Of a stretch of DNA of 64,000 nucleotides, positions 51,134 through 59,889 are shown piece after piece. The number at the start of each line of letters is the position of its first letter. Position 1 is the first letter of the stretch. Under the pieces are notes generated by a model. That model ran no database searches. It had not been told where the DNA came from and was given only the letters and a program-made list of their open reading frames with translations. The DNA comes from Plantactinospora sp040120695 (lineage in GTDB: Bacteria > Actinomycetota > Actinomycetes > Mycobacteriales > Micromonosporaceae), in the NCBI RefSeq assembly GCF_040120695.1, contig NZ_JBEEAC010000018.1, positions 62,001-126,000 on the forward strand, written 5' to 3'. Made by a program: the position numbers and the translations under genes.

Positions 51134-52294
51134 TCACAGCCAGTCGCGGCGTTTGAAGATCACGAAGAGGGTGGTGCAGACCACCAGCATCAGGAAGAGC
51201 GCGAAGGGATAGCCGAGGACCCAGTGCAGCTCGGGCATGTAGTCGAAGTTCATCCCGTACACCGTGCCGATCAGGGTCGGCGCGAACAGGATCGCCGCCC
51301 AGGCGGAGATCTTCTTGATCTCCTCGTTCTGCGTGTAGCTGGCCACGGTCAGGTTCTTGACCTCCTCGTTCTGCGCCTGTGACACCAGGGTGGCGTTCAG
51401 GGTGAGGATGTCCGCCAGGATCTGGCGGAACTCGTTGACCCGCTCCGAGGCGGTGGTGGCGTGGTCGGCCACGTCGCCGAGATAGCGCCGCAGTTCCTCG
51501 TCGGTGCCGTACTTCTCGAACCCGGCGGTGAGCCCCTGGAGGATGTCCAGCAGCGGCCGGGTGGCCCGCTGGAACTCGATCACCTCACGGGAGAGTTCGT
51601 AGATCCGCCGGCTCACCCGGGGATCACCGCGGAAGACCTCGGTCTCGATCTCGTCGATGTCGTTCTGCAGCCCGCCGACGACCGGGGCGTACCCGTCGAC
51701 CACGCTGTCCAGGATCGCGTACAGCACCGCCTCCGGGCCGCGCCGCAGCAGGTCGGGGTCGTTCTCCATCCGGCGACGTACGGCATTCAGGTCGGGCGCC
51801 TGCCCGTGCCGTACGGTCAGCACGAAGTTGGCCCCGACGAAGACGTGTACCTCGCCGAAGTCGACCTCCTCGACATCGTCCAGGTAACGGGCGGCCCGGA
51901 GCACCACGAAGAGCGTGTCGCCGTACCGTTCGAGCTTCGGCCGTTGGTGCGCGACGATGGCGTCCTCGACGGCCAGCTCATGCAGCCCGAACTCCTCGGC
52001 GACGGTGAGCAGTTGCCCCTCGGTCGGCCGGTACAGGCCGATCCACGCCATCGTGCCGGGGTGCTCCCGCAGCCGCTGACAGGTCTCGGCGAGGTTCGGC
52101 GAGCCGTCGACCCGGTGACCGTCCCGGTAGATCGCGGAGGTCACCACACTCTCCTCCGCCGGAGGCGGCACGCTGGGCTCCTCGGCCGCCCTCGGGTCCA
52201 TCGACAACTCCGGCGGCGACTGCGGGTACCGGTCCTGGGAGCGGCGCAGGGCCCGCTTCGCCGGACGGAGGGCGCGCGAACGCCAGTCGGACAT
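51134..52294 (-). CDS. corA: CorA-family magnesium/cobalt channel
   Basis: 386 aa. Two C-terminal transmembrane helices with the selectivity motif YGMNFDYMPEL between them and a basic C-terminus FKRRDWL; the long cytoplasmic funnel holds IVAHQRPKLERYGDTLFVVLR. The ATG at 52294 has TGGAGG seven bases upstream. An N-terminal basic, proline-rich tail of about 50 residues is longer than in E. coli CorA. Confidence 0.92.
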   Translation of the reverse strand: MSDWRSRALRPAKRALRRSQDRYPQSPPELSMDPRAAEEPSVPPPAEESVVTSAIYRDGHRVDGSPNLAETCQRLREHPGTMAWIGLYRPTEGQLLTVAEEFGLHELAVEDAIVAHQRPKLERYGDTLFVVLRAARYLDDVEEVDFGEVHVFVGANFVLTVRHGQAPDLNAVRRRMENDPDLLRRGPEAVLYAILDSVVDGYAPVVGGLQNDIDEIETEVFRGDPRVSRRIYELSREVIEFQRATRPLLDILQGLTAGFEKYGTDEELRRYLGDVADHATTASERVNEFRQILADILTLNATLVSQAQNEEVKNLTVASYTQNEEIKKISAWAAILFAPTLIGTVYGMNFDYMPELHWVLGYPFALFLMLVVCTTLFVIFKRRDWL

Positions 52295-52561
52295 GGGCAG
52301 CCTCCACAGCGAAACCGTCGAGCGACACGTGCGGGGCCCCACGAAACAGTGGATCGCACAACCGGTCGACGGGACCCTCGGGCCGTCGTCCCATCCCACG
52401 CCCGCCCCCGGCCGAGCACGACCGACCGCTGGCCAACAGCACGGAAATGTTGACCAACCCCCACGGTAGGCGTCCGCGCGACCCTTCGCACCCCGAGTCG
52501 CGGACAACGCCGGGCCGGCCGGCCAACCGGGTCGACCGAGCGGGAACGGCGGGGCGGCTGG

Positions 52562-52841
52562 TCAGCCTCCGGCGACGGAGGGGATGACCCGGATTTCCGC
52601 CCGCTCCGGTACCGGCGTGTCGAGGCCGCCGGTACCGGAGCGGGCGGTCCTTGCCGTCGACGTACACGTTGACGTATCGGCGTAGCTGTCCCTGCTCGTC
52701 CCGAATCCGCCGGATCAACCGGGGCCACTCGGCGGCCACCTCGTCGAAGACGGCTCGGAGGGTGCCCGCCGCGGCGACGTCGAGCCGACTGGCACCGGCC
52801 GTCTCGCCGCGCAGCGCGGCGGGCACGATGACGGTGACCAT
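52562..52841 (-). pseudogene. MoaD/ThiS/CysO-like sulfur carrier, frameshifted
   Basis: Starts VTVIVPAALRGETAGASRLD at the ATG at 52841 with a good GGAGG site, continues TLRAVFDEVAAEWPRLIRRI and VNVYVDGKD, then loses the family sequence. The expected end LDTPVPERAEIRVIPSVAGG, with the functional C-terminal GG and stop at 52562, is encoded one base out of frame. The total span is 280 bases, 93 codons plus one base. The switch falls inside a perfect 20-bp inverted repeat. Without correction the protein would lack its diglycine tail and could not carry sulfur. A sequencing or assembly error must be excluded. Confidence 0.75.
52598..52646. repeat. Perfect 20-bp inverted repeat inside the moaD-like gene
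   Basis: CGCCCGCTCCGGTACCGGCG at 52598-52617 is the exact reverse complement of 52627-52646, with a 9-base spacer. One arm encodes normal family residues (TPVPERAE region); the other replaces the expected ED-VR-LGG codons and shifts the frame, as if copied from its partner. Confidence 0.95.
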
Positions 52842-53045
52842 CCGCTCAGACCTCCGCGGCCCGGACGCAGTGATCACTTCTCCGATCGGACGTACGCCGT
52901 TGATCTCCGCCGGCCAGTATGCCGAGCGGCACCGACAAAACCCGCAGTTCGGACGCGGGTGGCGAGGGATCGCCTCGGTCACGACAAGGACTCCGTACGG
53001 TGTCGGTCGATCTCCCGCCGGAGCCCGGCTGTCTAGACTCGCCCG

Positions 53046-54638
53046 ATGGGCAGTCGCAGGGGGACGATCGCGCTCTGGGGAGTCTTCGCCGCCATCGCCG
53101 CGGTCTCGTCGATGCTCGTGCTCCGCCGGCCGCCCTGGGAGCGCCTGTCGGACCTGCACATCTACTACGGCGCCATCCGGCACCTGCACGCCGGCCAGCC
53201 GCTCTACGAATTCGTCGCCGAGAACGGCGGACCGTTCACGTACCCGCCCTTCGCCGCACTGGTCCTCTCGCCGATCGGCCTGCTGCCCGAGGGCGTACTC
53301 CAACTCTGCTGGCTGGCGCTGACCTGCGCGGCGGTCGCCGCCATCGCCGTCGCGGTGGGCGGCGCCGTCACCCCGGCGCGGCACCGGCGGCCGCTGGTGG
53401 TCGCCGCCATCGCCTGCGCGCTGATGCTCTCCGCGCCGGCGCAGAGCAACCTGCGGTTCGGCCAGGTCAGCATCTTCATCGTGCTGTTGGCCCTGGTCGA
53501 CGGGATGGGCCTGACCCCGGCCCGGTACCGGGGCGTCCTGGTCGGGATCGCCGCCGCCGTCAAGCTGACCCCGCTGCTGTTCGTGGTCTTCTTCCTCGTC
53601 TCCCGCCGCTGGCGCGACGCCGGTCGGTCGGTCGGCGCCTTCCTGGCCGCCGCCCTGGTCGGCGCGGTCGTGCTGCCGGCCGACAGCTGGGCCTTCTGGA
53701 CCGGCACCTTCCTCGACACCTCCCGGGTCGGCAACCTCGCCTCCCTCGGCAACCAGTCGCTGCACGGCATGCTGCTGCGGGTCGGTGCGGACGGCGACAC
53801 CTTCCCGCTGCTCTGGGCCGGCCTGGTGCTGGTCGTCTGCGGCGTGGCGCTGTTGCGGGCACGGCAGCTCCAGCTCTCCGGGCAGCCGGCACCCGCCGCC
53901 GTGCTGATCGGCTGCGCCACCGTGGCGGCCTCGCCGGTCTCCTGGACCCACCACCAGATCTGGCCGGTACTGGCCGCGATGTTCCTGGTCGGAGCGTACG
54001 GAGTGGCGCGCCGGGTGGCTGGCGTCGCGGTGCTGGCCGCGATGGTGCTGTCGCTGGGCGCGCTGCTCAGTTCGGTCTCGATGACCCCGGGACTCCAGTT
54101 CCTCTTCGAGAACTCCCGTTCCCTCGCCACCATCGCGCTGTGCCTGGCCGGGTTCGGCGGGGCCACGGTCGCGGCGGTCGCCGCCGGTCGGCGTACCTCC
54201 ACCGCCCGGGGCTGGTTGCGGGTGGGCACCGCCGCCGTGGCCGTGGTCGCCTTCTTCGCCGTACAGCCGCTGCCGGCGGGGGCGGACCCGACGTTCAAGG
54301 CGTACTCGATGTCGGACGTGCACAACCCGCGCTACTTTTTCGTCTGCCGCAGCGCGGCCGAGTGTGCGGCATTCGGCGCGGGCGCGCCGATCACCTTCGA
54401 GGTCGCCGCCGAGAAGACCAAGGTACGCGTCAACGGGGTCGTCGACGCCACCGTGGCCCGGCTGGCATACCAGTCCGCGCCCGGGGGCGCCGCCCGGACG
54501 ATTCCGCTGCTGAAGGTCTATCCGGGGCAGTGGCTCTTCTCGTTCCGTTCGGCCAACCTCTCGCACGGCCGGCTGACCGCATACCGCGCGGACGGCAGCC
54601 CGATCGCCACGTACAGCGAGGAACTCGCCGTCGGGTGA
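53046..54638 (+). CDS. GT87-family mannosyltransferase-like membrane protein
   Basis: 530 aa, about ten to eleven transmembrane helices. The GT87/DUF2029 pattern is present: SDLHIYYGAIRHLHAGQPLYEF, FTYPPFAALVLSPIGLLP, LRFGQVSIFIVLL and SPVSWTHHQIW. Members use polyprenyl-phosphate mannose or arabinose donors on the outer membrane face for lipoglycan synthesis. A C-terminal extracellular tail of about 110 residues with two cysteines (FVCRSAAECAAFG) follows the last helix. ATG at 53046. Confidence 0.82.
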   Translation: MGSRRGTIALWGVFAAIAAVSSMLVLRRPPWERLSDLHIYYGAIRHLHAGQPLYEFVAENGGPFTYPPFAALVLSPIGLLPEGVLQLCWLALTCAAVAAIAVAVGGAVTPARHRRPLVVAAIACALMLSAPAQSNLRFGQVSIFIVLLALVDGMGLTPARYRGVLVGIAAAVKLTPLLFVVFFLVSRRWRDAGRSVGAFLAAALVGAVVLPADSWAFWTGTFLDTSRVGNLASLGNQSLHGMLLRVGADGDTFPLLWAGLVLVVCGVALLRARQLQLSGQPAPAAVLIGCATVAASPVSWTHHQIWPVLAAMFLVGAYGVARRVAGVAVLAAMVLSLGALLSSVSMTPGLQFLFENSRSLATIALCLAGFGGATVAAVAAGRRTSTARGWLRVGTAAVAVVAFFAVQPLPAGADPTFKAYSMSDVHNPRYFFVCRSAAECAAFGAGAPITFEVAAEKTKVRVNGVVDATVARLAYQSAPGGAARTIPLLKVYPGQWLFSFRSANLSHGRLTAYRADGSPIATYSEELAVG

Positions 54639-54669
54639 CGCCGCCGATCCGGATCGGGGTTCATCGCCC

Positions 54670-54688
54670 CCTCGGCCGGCGGCCGAGG
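54670..54688 (+). terminator. Terminator-like hairpin after GT87 gene
   Basis: CCTCGGCC and GGCCGAGG with a GGC loop, 31 bases after the stop codon. No U-tract. Confidence 0.5.
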
Positions 54689-54868
54689 CCGGTCCGGGAT
54701 GTTAACGTGGCGCCCGGATCGCGACGGGGCACGGAGAGCCGGTCACCGCCTCGACCCTCGCCGGCCGGCCGTACGGGGTTGGCGACGACCGCCCGCGCGC
54801 GACCGTGCGGGTCGGTCACCACAGTGGCGAGCGGGCGTCACCAGGCTTCACGGGAAAGGGCCCTTGGA

Positions 54869-56728
54869 TTGTCGGCTTTCACGCCCCGTCGTCGAACCCC
54901 GACCGATGCCGTGCCGGAGCCGCCGGGCGTCCCGACCACGGACGACGGCCCTGCGCGGCCCGAACCGGCCGACCGGGCCAGACCCGCGTCCGACGCGCCG
55001 GCCGACGTCCGCGCCGATCAGGCGTCCGGCGTCGCCGGGGCCGATGACGGTGGGACCGGCGTGGCCGGCGACGGTACCGCCGCGCCGGGCGCCCGTGACG
55101 ACGCGAGCGCCGCTCCCGCCCGGCCGGGCGGCCGGGCGCGAACCGTGGCGGCCGGGCTGGCCAGCGGCCTGGCCCTGCTGCTGGTCGTCTTCGCCATGCT
55201 CGCGCCGAACCAGCTCACCCTCTTCACCCCGGCCGCGTTCCTGCGGCTGCCGCTGGAAGCCCTGCTGGTGGTCTCGCTGGTGCTGCTCCTGCCGGCCCGG
55301 GGACGCCGGATGGTGGCGGTACCCGTCGGGGTGGCCCTCGGGTTGCTGGCCATCGTGAAGGTCATCGACCTGGGCTTCTTCGCCGTGCTGGCCCGGCCGT
55401 TCAACCCGGTCTTCGACTGGATCTCGTTCGAGGCCGGAACGGACTACGTGGCGGAGTCGTACGGCCAGTTCGGTGCCGTCGTCGCGGTGGTCGCCGCCGG
55501 ACTGCTCGCGGTCGGCCTGCTCGTCCTGATGACCTGGGCGGTGCTCCGGCTGACCCGGTTGGTGGTCCGGAACCGCAGGGCGGCGACGCACATCGTGTCG
55601 GCCCTCGGCGCCACCTGTGTCGTCGGTGCCGTACTCGGCGTGCAGATCATCCCGGATGTGCCGATCAGTACGCTCAGCTACGACCGGGCCCTCCAGGTGC
55701 GCGCGGCCCTGCGCGACCAAAAGGTGTTCGCGGCCGAGGCCCGGGTCGACGCGTTCGGCGACACTCCCGGTGACCAGCTGTTGACCGCGTTGCGGGGCAA
55801 GGACGTGGTCCTCGCCTTCGTCGAGAGCTACGGCCGGTCGGCGATCGAGGACCCGGCCCTCGCCCCGGGGGTCGGTGCCACCCTCGACACGGGCTACACC
55901 CGGCTGCGCGCCGCCGGCTATGCGGCGCGCAGCGGCTGGCTGACCTCGCCGACCTACGGCGGCGGGAGCTGGCTGGCCCACGGCACGCTGCTCTCCGGAC
56001 TCTGGATCAACAACCAGCAGCGCTACACCCACCTCGTCGCCAGCGACCGGATGACCCTGAACCGGGCCTTCCAGCGCGCCGAATGGCGGACGGTCGGGGT
56101 GATGCCGGGCATCACCCAGGCATGGCCGGAGGGGAAGTTCTTCGGCTACGACGAGGTGCACGCCTCGAAGGAACTCGGCTACCGTGGCCCGCAGTTCAGC
56201 TGGGCGCAGATGCCGGACCAGTACACGCTGTCGGTCTTCGAGCAGCGCGAGCATGCCGACCCGGACCACCCGCCGGTGATGGCGACGATCCCGCTGGTGT
56301 CCAGCCACGCACCCTGGGCGCCGCTCCCGGAGCTCATCGGCTGGGACGAGCTCGGCGACGGATCGATCTTCGGCCCGATGGCGGAGGCGGGCGAGTCGCC
56401 GGAGGACGTGTGGCGGGACACCGGCAAGGTGCGGACGCAGTACGGCCGCGCCGTCGAGTACTCGCTGAACACCATCGTCTCCTATCTGGAGCGGTACGGC
56501 GACGACGAGATCGTCTTCGTCTACCTCGGCGACCACCAGCCGGCACCGATGGTGACCGGGGAGAACGCCAGTCACGACGTACCGATCACCATCGTGGCCA
56601 AGGACCCCGCCGTGCTGGACCGGATCTCCGGCTGGAACTGGCAGGAGGGCCTGAAGCCCGGTCCGGACGCTCCGGTCTGGCCGATGAGCGACTTCCGGGA
56701 CCGGTTCCTCACCGCCTTCGGCCCCTAG
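54869..56728 (+). CDS. LTA synthase-like membrane sulfatase/phosphoglycerol transferase
   Basis: 619 aa. A disordered Pro/Ala/Asp-rich N-terminus (about 90 residues) precedes four to five transmembrane helices and an extracellular alkaline-phosphatase-type domain. Metal and catalytic positions by family: Glu in FVESYGRS, the Ser/Thr nucleophile in YGGGSWLAHGTLLSG, Asp and His in VYLGDHQPAP. It may transfer or cleave polar groups on cell-surface lipids or glycans. The start is inferred as TTG at 54869, because GGGAAAGGG lies eight bases upstream and no ATG/GTG fits better; the frame remains open upstream. Confidence 0.75.
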   Translation: MSAFTPRRRTPTDAVPEPPGVPTTDDGPARPEPADRARPASDAPADVRADQASGVAGADDGGTGVAGDGTAAPGARDDASAAPARPGGRARTVAAGLASGLALLLVVFAMLAPNQLTLFTPAAFLRLPLEALLVVSLVLLLPARGRRMVAVPVGVALGLLAIVKVIDLGFFAVLARPFNPVFDWISFEAGTDYVAESYGQFGAVVAVVAAGLLAVGLLVLMTWAVLRLTRLVVRNRRAATHIVSALGATCVVGAVLGVQIIPDVPISTLSYDRALQVRAALRDQKVFAAEARVDAFGDTPGDQLLTALRGKDVVLAFVESYGRSAIEDPALAPGVGATLDTGYTRLRAAGYAARSGWLTSPTYGGGSWLAHGTLLSGLWINNQQRYTHLVASDRMTLNRAFQRAEWRTVGVMPGITQAWPEGKFFGYDEVHASKELGYRGPQFSWAQMPDQYTLSVFEQREHADPDHPPVMATIPLVSSHAPWAPLPELIGWDELGDGSIFGPMAEAGESPEDVWRDTGKVRTQYGRAVEYSLNTIVSYLERYGDDEIVFVYLGDHQPAPMVTGENASHDVPITIVAKDPAVLDRISGWNWQEGLKPGPDAPVWPMSDFRDRFLTAFGP

Positions 56729-56747
56729 GCGCCGGCCCGGCCCGCCT

Positions 56748-56830
56748 CGGTGTCATCGGGGGTCGTCTCGGTGTCGCCGGGGGTCGTCTCGGTGTTGTCG
56801 GTGGTCGTCTCGGTGTTGTCGGTGGTCGCC
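56748..56830. repeat. 21-bp tandem repeat, four units, after a stop codon
   Basis: Units start at 56748, 56769, 56790 and 56811 (CGGTGTCGCCGGGGGTCGTC plus T in unit 2; units 3 and 4 share CGGTGTTGTCGGTGGTCG). The array starts 20 bases after the sulfatase stop. Confidence 0.9.
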
Positions 56831-56922
56831 GGTAGGATCTGCGAACTCCGGCCGTGGTGATGGCCGGCGCCCGGACCCTGTCCGACTCCAAGGCTCTGAC
56901 CAGCGTTCGGAGGTTCCGAATC

Positions 56923-57300
56923 ATGCGCGACGGCACCGGTCTGACCCTGACCACCGTCAACCTGAGCGCACCGGACCCGGTGGCTCTCGCCCGTTTCTAC
57001 CAGCGCCTCCTCGGGTTCGAGATCATCGAGGAGGAGCCGGACTGGGTGCTGATGCGCGATCCGGCCGGAGGAGTCAGGCTGGCCTTCCAGACCGAGTCGC
57101 CCTACCGCAGGCCAAGCTGGCCGGCGGGCGCCGACGACCAGCAGATGATGATGCACCTGGAGATCCAGGTCGACGACCTGGCGAGCGCCGCCGCGCACGC
57201 GGTGGCGTGTGGCGCCACCCGCGCCGACTTCCAGCCGCAGCAGGACGTCCTCGTCCACCTCGACCCGGCCGGTCACCCGTTCTGCCTCTACCTGGGCTGA
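56923..57300 (+). CDS. VOC-family (glyoxalase-like) protein
   Basis: 125 aa with two beta-alpha-beta-beta-beta modules. Blocks: TLTTVNLSAPDPVALARFYQRLLGFEI, LMRDPAGGVRLAFQTE, MMHLEIQVDDLASAAAHAVACGA and LDPAGHPFCLYLG. The likely metal ligands (His and Glu of HLEIQVDD, late Glu position) are only partly conserved. CGGAGG nine bases before the ATG at 56923 decides the start. Function unknown; possibly resistance or small-molecule binding. Confidence 0.82.
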   Translation: MRDGTGLTLTTVNLSAPDPVALARFYQRLLGFEIIEEEPDWVLMRDPAGGVRLAFQTESPYRRPSWPAGADDQQMMMHLEIQVDDLASAAAHAVACGATRADFQPQQDVLVHLDPAGHPFCLYLG

Positions 57301-57418
57301 TTGCCACCCTGCCGGGACGGCCCGCTGTCCCGCCGCCCCGGATATGCACCCCGGTGCTCGGGGACCATCGTCGAGGTGGGCGGCCGATGACGCTCCCGAC
57401 AGGCCCGGGTCCGGTGGA

Positions 57419-57883
57419 TCAGTCGGCGAGGCGGGCCGGGAAGCCGCCGGTGGCGACCGGGCCCCAACTGTCGATGGTGACCCGGATCAGCGACTTGTCC
57501 TGCCGCCGCATGGCCTCGCGGTACTCGTCCCAGTCCGGGTGTTCGCCGGAGATGCACCGGAAGTACTCGACCAGCGGCTCCAGCGCCTCCGGCAGGTCGA
57601 GCACCTCGGCCGTGCCGTCGACCTGGACCCACGGTCCGTTCCACTCGTCGGAGAGGACACAGGCGGAGACCCGGGGATCCCGGCGGGCGTTGGTCGCCTT
57701 CGCCCGCTCGGGATAGGTCGAGACCACGATCCGGCCCTCGGCGTCGACCCCACAGGTCACCGGCGAGGACTGGGGTCGACCGTCCGGGCGGGTCGTCATC
57801 AGGATGGCGCGGTGTCGGGGCCGGAGGAAGGCGAGCAGTTCGGCGCGGTCGACACGGGTGTTGGTCGCGATGCTTCGGCTCAT
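57419..57883 (-). CDS. PPOX-class flavin/F420-dependent oxidoreductase
   Basis: 154 aa split-barrel protein. Blocks: RHRAILMTTRPDGRPQSSPVTCGVD, IVVSTYPERAKATNARRDPRVSACVLSDEWNGPWVQVDGTAEVLDL, and EYFRCISGEHPDWDEYREAM near the end. This is the F420-binding (Rv1155-like) subgroup common in actinomycetes, reducing small substrates or storing cofactor. ATG at 57883 with a poor ribosome binding site. Confidence 0.85.
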   Translation of the reverse strand: MSRSIATNTRVDRAELLAFLRPRHRAILMTTRPDGRPQSSPVTCGVDAEGRIVVSTYPERAKATNARRDPRVSACVLSDEWNGPWVQVDGTAEVLDLPEALEPLVEYFRCISGEHPDWDEYREAMRRQDKSLIRVTIDSWGPVATGGFPARLAD

Positions 57884-57997
57884 CGAAGTTTTCTATCAGG
57901 CTGCCGCCGCTGCTGCGCGGGCGCGGTCGGCCGGGGAACGGGTCGGGGTCCGCCTCCCGGCCGACCGCCGCGCGCGTTACGGGCACCGCGCAGCGGT

Positions 57998-58777
57998 TCA
58001 GGCCGTGGATGCGGAGCCGTCGTCAGCGCTCGCGGCCTTGAGGGCACGGAGCACCGACAGTTCAGAGTCGCCCGGCTGCTCGGTGGTACGCAGGTCGTCG
58101 GCGACCCGCAACCGCCATCCGGTCGCCGCGCGGGCCTGTTCCACGGTGGCGCCCGGATGCAGTCGGGTCAGCACCAGTTCCCGGGTGGACGGATCGGGCT
58201 GGAGGATACCGAGGTCCGTGATCACCACCTGCGGCCCGGCCCCGCGCAACCCGAGCCGCTCCCGGTCACCGGCACCGGTGCCGTAGCCGAACGAGGTGAC
58301 GAAGTCGACCCGCTCGACGAACGTACGCCGACTCTGCCGCATGATGACGACGACCTCGCGGCAGGAGGCGGCGATCTCGGGCGCGCCACCGGCCCCGGGC
58401 AGCCGCACCTTCGGGTCGCGGTAGTCGCCGCCGATGGCGGTGGTGTTGATGTTGCCGTACCGGTCGAGCTGGGCGCCGCCGAGGAATCCGATGTCGATCC
58501 TGCCCGGCTGGAGCCAGTAGTTGAAGACCTCCGGGACGCTGACCACCGCGTCGGCGGTGTCGGCGAGGATGCCGTCGCCGATCGACAGTGGCAGCCGGTC
58601 GGGCTTGGCGCCGAGGCATCCGGACTCGTAGATGAGCACCAGCCCGGGGGCGTGGGTGGCACGGGCGAGGTTGGCGGCGGTACTCGGCAGGCCGATGCCG
58701 ACGAAACACGAGGTGCCGTCCCGCAGTTGCCGGGCGGCGGCGATGGTCATCATCTCGTCGGCGGTCCAATTGCTCAC
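57998..58777 (-). CDS. CoA-transferase subunit B
   Basis: 259 aa beta subunit of a family I CoA-transferase. The catalytic Glu lies in LIYESGCLGAKP, followed by the GGAQLDRYGNINTTAIG block. Related pairs are PcaJ, glutaconate CoA-transferase B and IpdB of steroid ring degradation. GTG at 58777 overlaps subunit A's stop by four bases; GGAGGGA lies upstream. The acid substrate is not clear because no other catabolic gene adjoins. Confidence 0.85.
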   Translation of the reverse strand: MSNWTADEMMTIAAARQLRDGTSCFVGIGLPSTAANLARATHAPGLVLIYESGCLGAKPDRLPLSIGDGILADTADAVVSVPEVFNYWLQPGRIDIGFLGGAQLDRYGNINTTAIGGDYRDPKVRLPGAGGAPEIAASCREVVVIMRQSRRTFVERVDFVTSFGYGTGAGDRERLGLRGAGPQVVITDLGILQPDPSTRELVLTRLHPGATVEQARAATGWRLRVADDLRTTEQPGDSELSVLRALKAASADDGSASTA

Positions 58778-59592
58778 GTGTCCCTCCGGGCGCCGAGGAC
58801 GTGCTGCCGCATCCAGCCGGTGAACGTGTCCCGGTCGCGGCTGATCGCGTCCCACGACTGGTAGAAGGTGTTGTCCCGGACCGAGTAACCCTGGGTGTAG
58901 GACGGATGCGAGCCACCGGGCGCGAGCGCGACCGCGTTGACCGCCCAGGTCGGCAGGACCACCTGGGTGGGCACCGGTGCCAGCGAGTCGACGATCTCCT
59001 CGACGGTGACCAGGGACCGCCTGGCGGCGAGCACCGCCTCCTTCTGCACTCCGGTGATGCCCCACATCTGTACGTTGCCGGCCCGGTCGGCCCGCTGGGC
59101 GTGCACGATCGTGACGTCGGGGTTCAACGCCGGCACGGCGGTGAGCACATCGCCGGTGAACGGGCAGGTGACGGGCTTGATGGTGGCGGTGTGCCGGGCC
59201 AGGTCGGTGCCGGTGTAGCCGCTCAGCACCGCGAACGGCAGCCCGGACGCTCCGGCCACGTAGCGGTTCGCCATCCCGGCGTGGCTGTGCTCCTCGATTT
59301 CCAGCGGGGCGGGCCAGCCGTGCTCGACCGCGTCCCGGAACCGGTGCAACGAGCCGACGCCCGGGTTGCCGCCCCAGGAGAAGACCAGCCGTCGGGCGCA
59401 GCCCATCCCGATGAGCTGGTCGTAGATGACGTCCGGGGTCATCCGGACCAGTTCCAGGTCGCGCCGCCGCTGCCGGACGATCTCGTGGCCGGCGGCGAAC
59501 GGAATCAGATGGGTGAATCCCTCCAGCGCCACCGTGTCACCGTCGTTGACCAGTTCGGCCACACCTTCGGCCAACGAGACGATCTCGGCCAT
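58774..59592 (-). CDS. CoA-transferase subunit A
   Basis: 272 aa alpha subunit. Blocks: VALEGFTHLIPFAAGHEIVRQ, MTPDVIYDQLIGMGCARRLVFSWGGNPGVGSLHRFRDAVE, ADRAGNVQMWGI. First gene of the pair; promoter region upstream contains an 8-bp inverted repeat. It transfers CoA from succinyl- or acetyl-CoA to an organic acid together with subunit B. The sequence is closer to the PcaI/IpdA type than to acetoacetate transferases. Confidence 0.85.
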   Translation of the reverse strand: MAEIVSLAEGVAELVNDGDTVALEGFTHLIPFAAGHEIVRQRRRDLELVRMTPDVIYDQLIGMGCARRLVFSWGGNPGVGSLHRFRDAVEHGWPAPLEIEEHSHAGMANRYVAGASGLPFAVLSGYTGTDLARHTATIKPVTCPFTGDVLTAVPALNPDVTIVHAQRADRAGNVQMWGITGVQKEAVLAARRSLVTVEEIVDSLAPVPTQVVLPTWAVNAVALAPGGSHPSYTQGYSVRDNTFYQSWDAISRDRDTFTGWMRQHVLGARRDT

Positions 59593-59691
59593 CCGTCTCC
59601 AGTCTCCTGATCGCGCGTCGTCGCCCTGCCGAGCGGTGGCGGCAGACGGGCGCGCCGCCGGTCCGGGCGCCCGGCCCGGCGGCCGGTCACT

Positions 59692-59727
59692 CGTTCGTTG
59701 GGCGTACGTCTGTTCTTAGAACGAACG
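59692..59727. promoter_or_regulatory. Inverted repeat upstream of the CoA-transferase genes
   Basis: CGTTCGTT at 59692-59699 and AACGAACG at 59720-59727; a shorter GTTC-TTA-GAAC lies next to the right arm. AT-richer than its surroundings, 100 bp upstream of subunit A. A TetR- or IclR-type site is possible. Confidence 0.4.
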
Positions 59728-59889
59728 TAGCGTGACGTATCCGCCCCGTCAACGGCCGGCGGCGCGGCCCGGAGATTTTCCGTCGCCGCCGTGACCGCGC
59801 CGGGATTCGCGCCGGGACAGTTGCGATCTTCACTGCCCCGGGAGTAGCGTGGCGGAATAATTCACCAGCTGTTGAATAAGGTGATCGCG

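Noticed and set aside
54698..54713. GATGTTAACGTGGCGC as a third arabinan operator
   Set aside because: Only the left half matches the operators at 8913 and 8991; it precedes unrelated genes and is likely chance.
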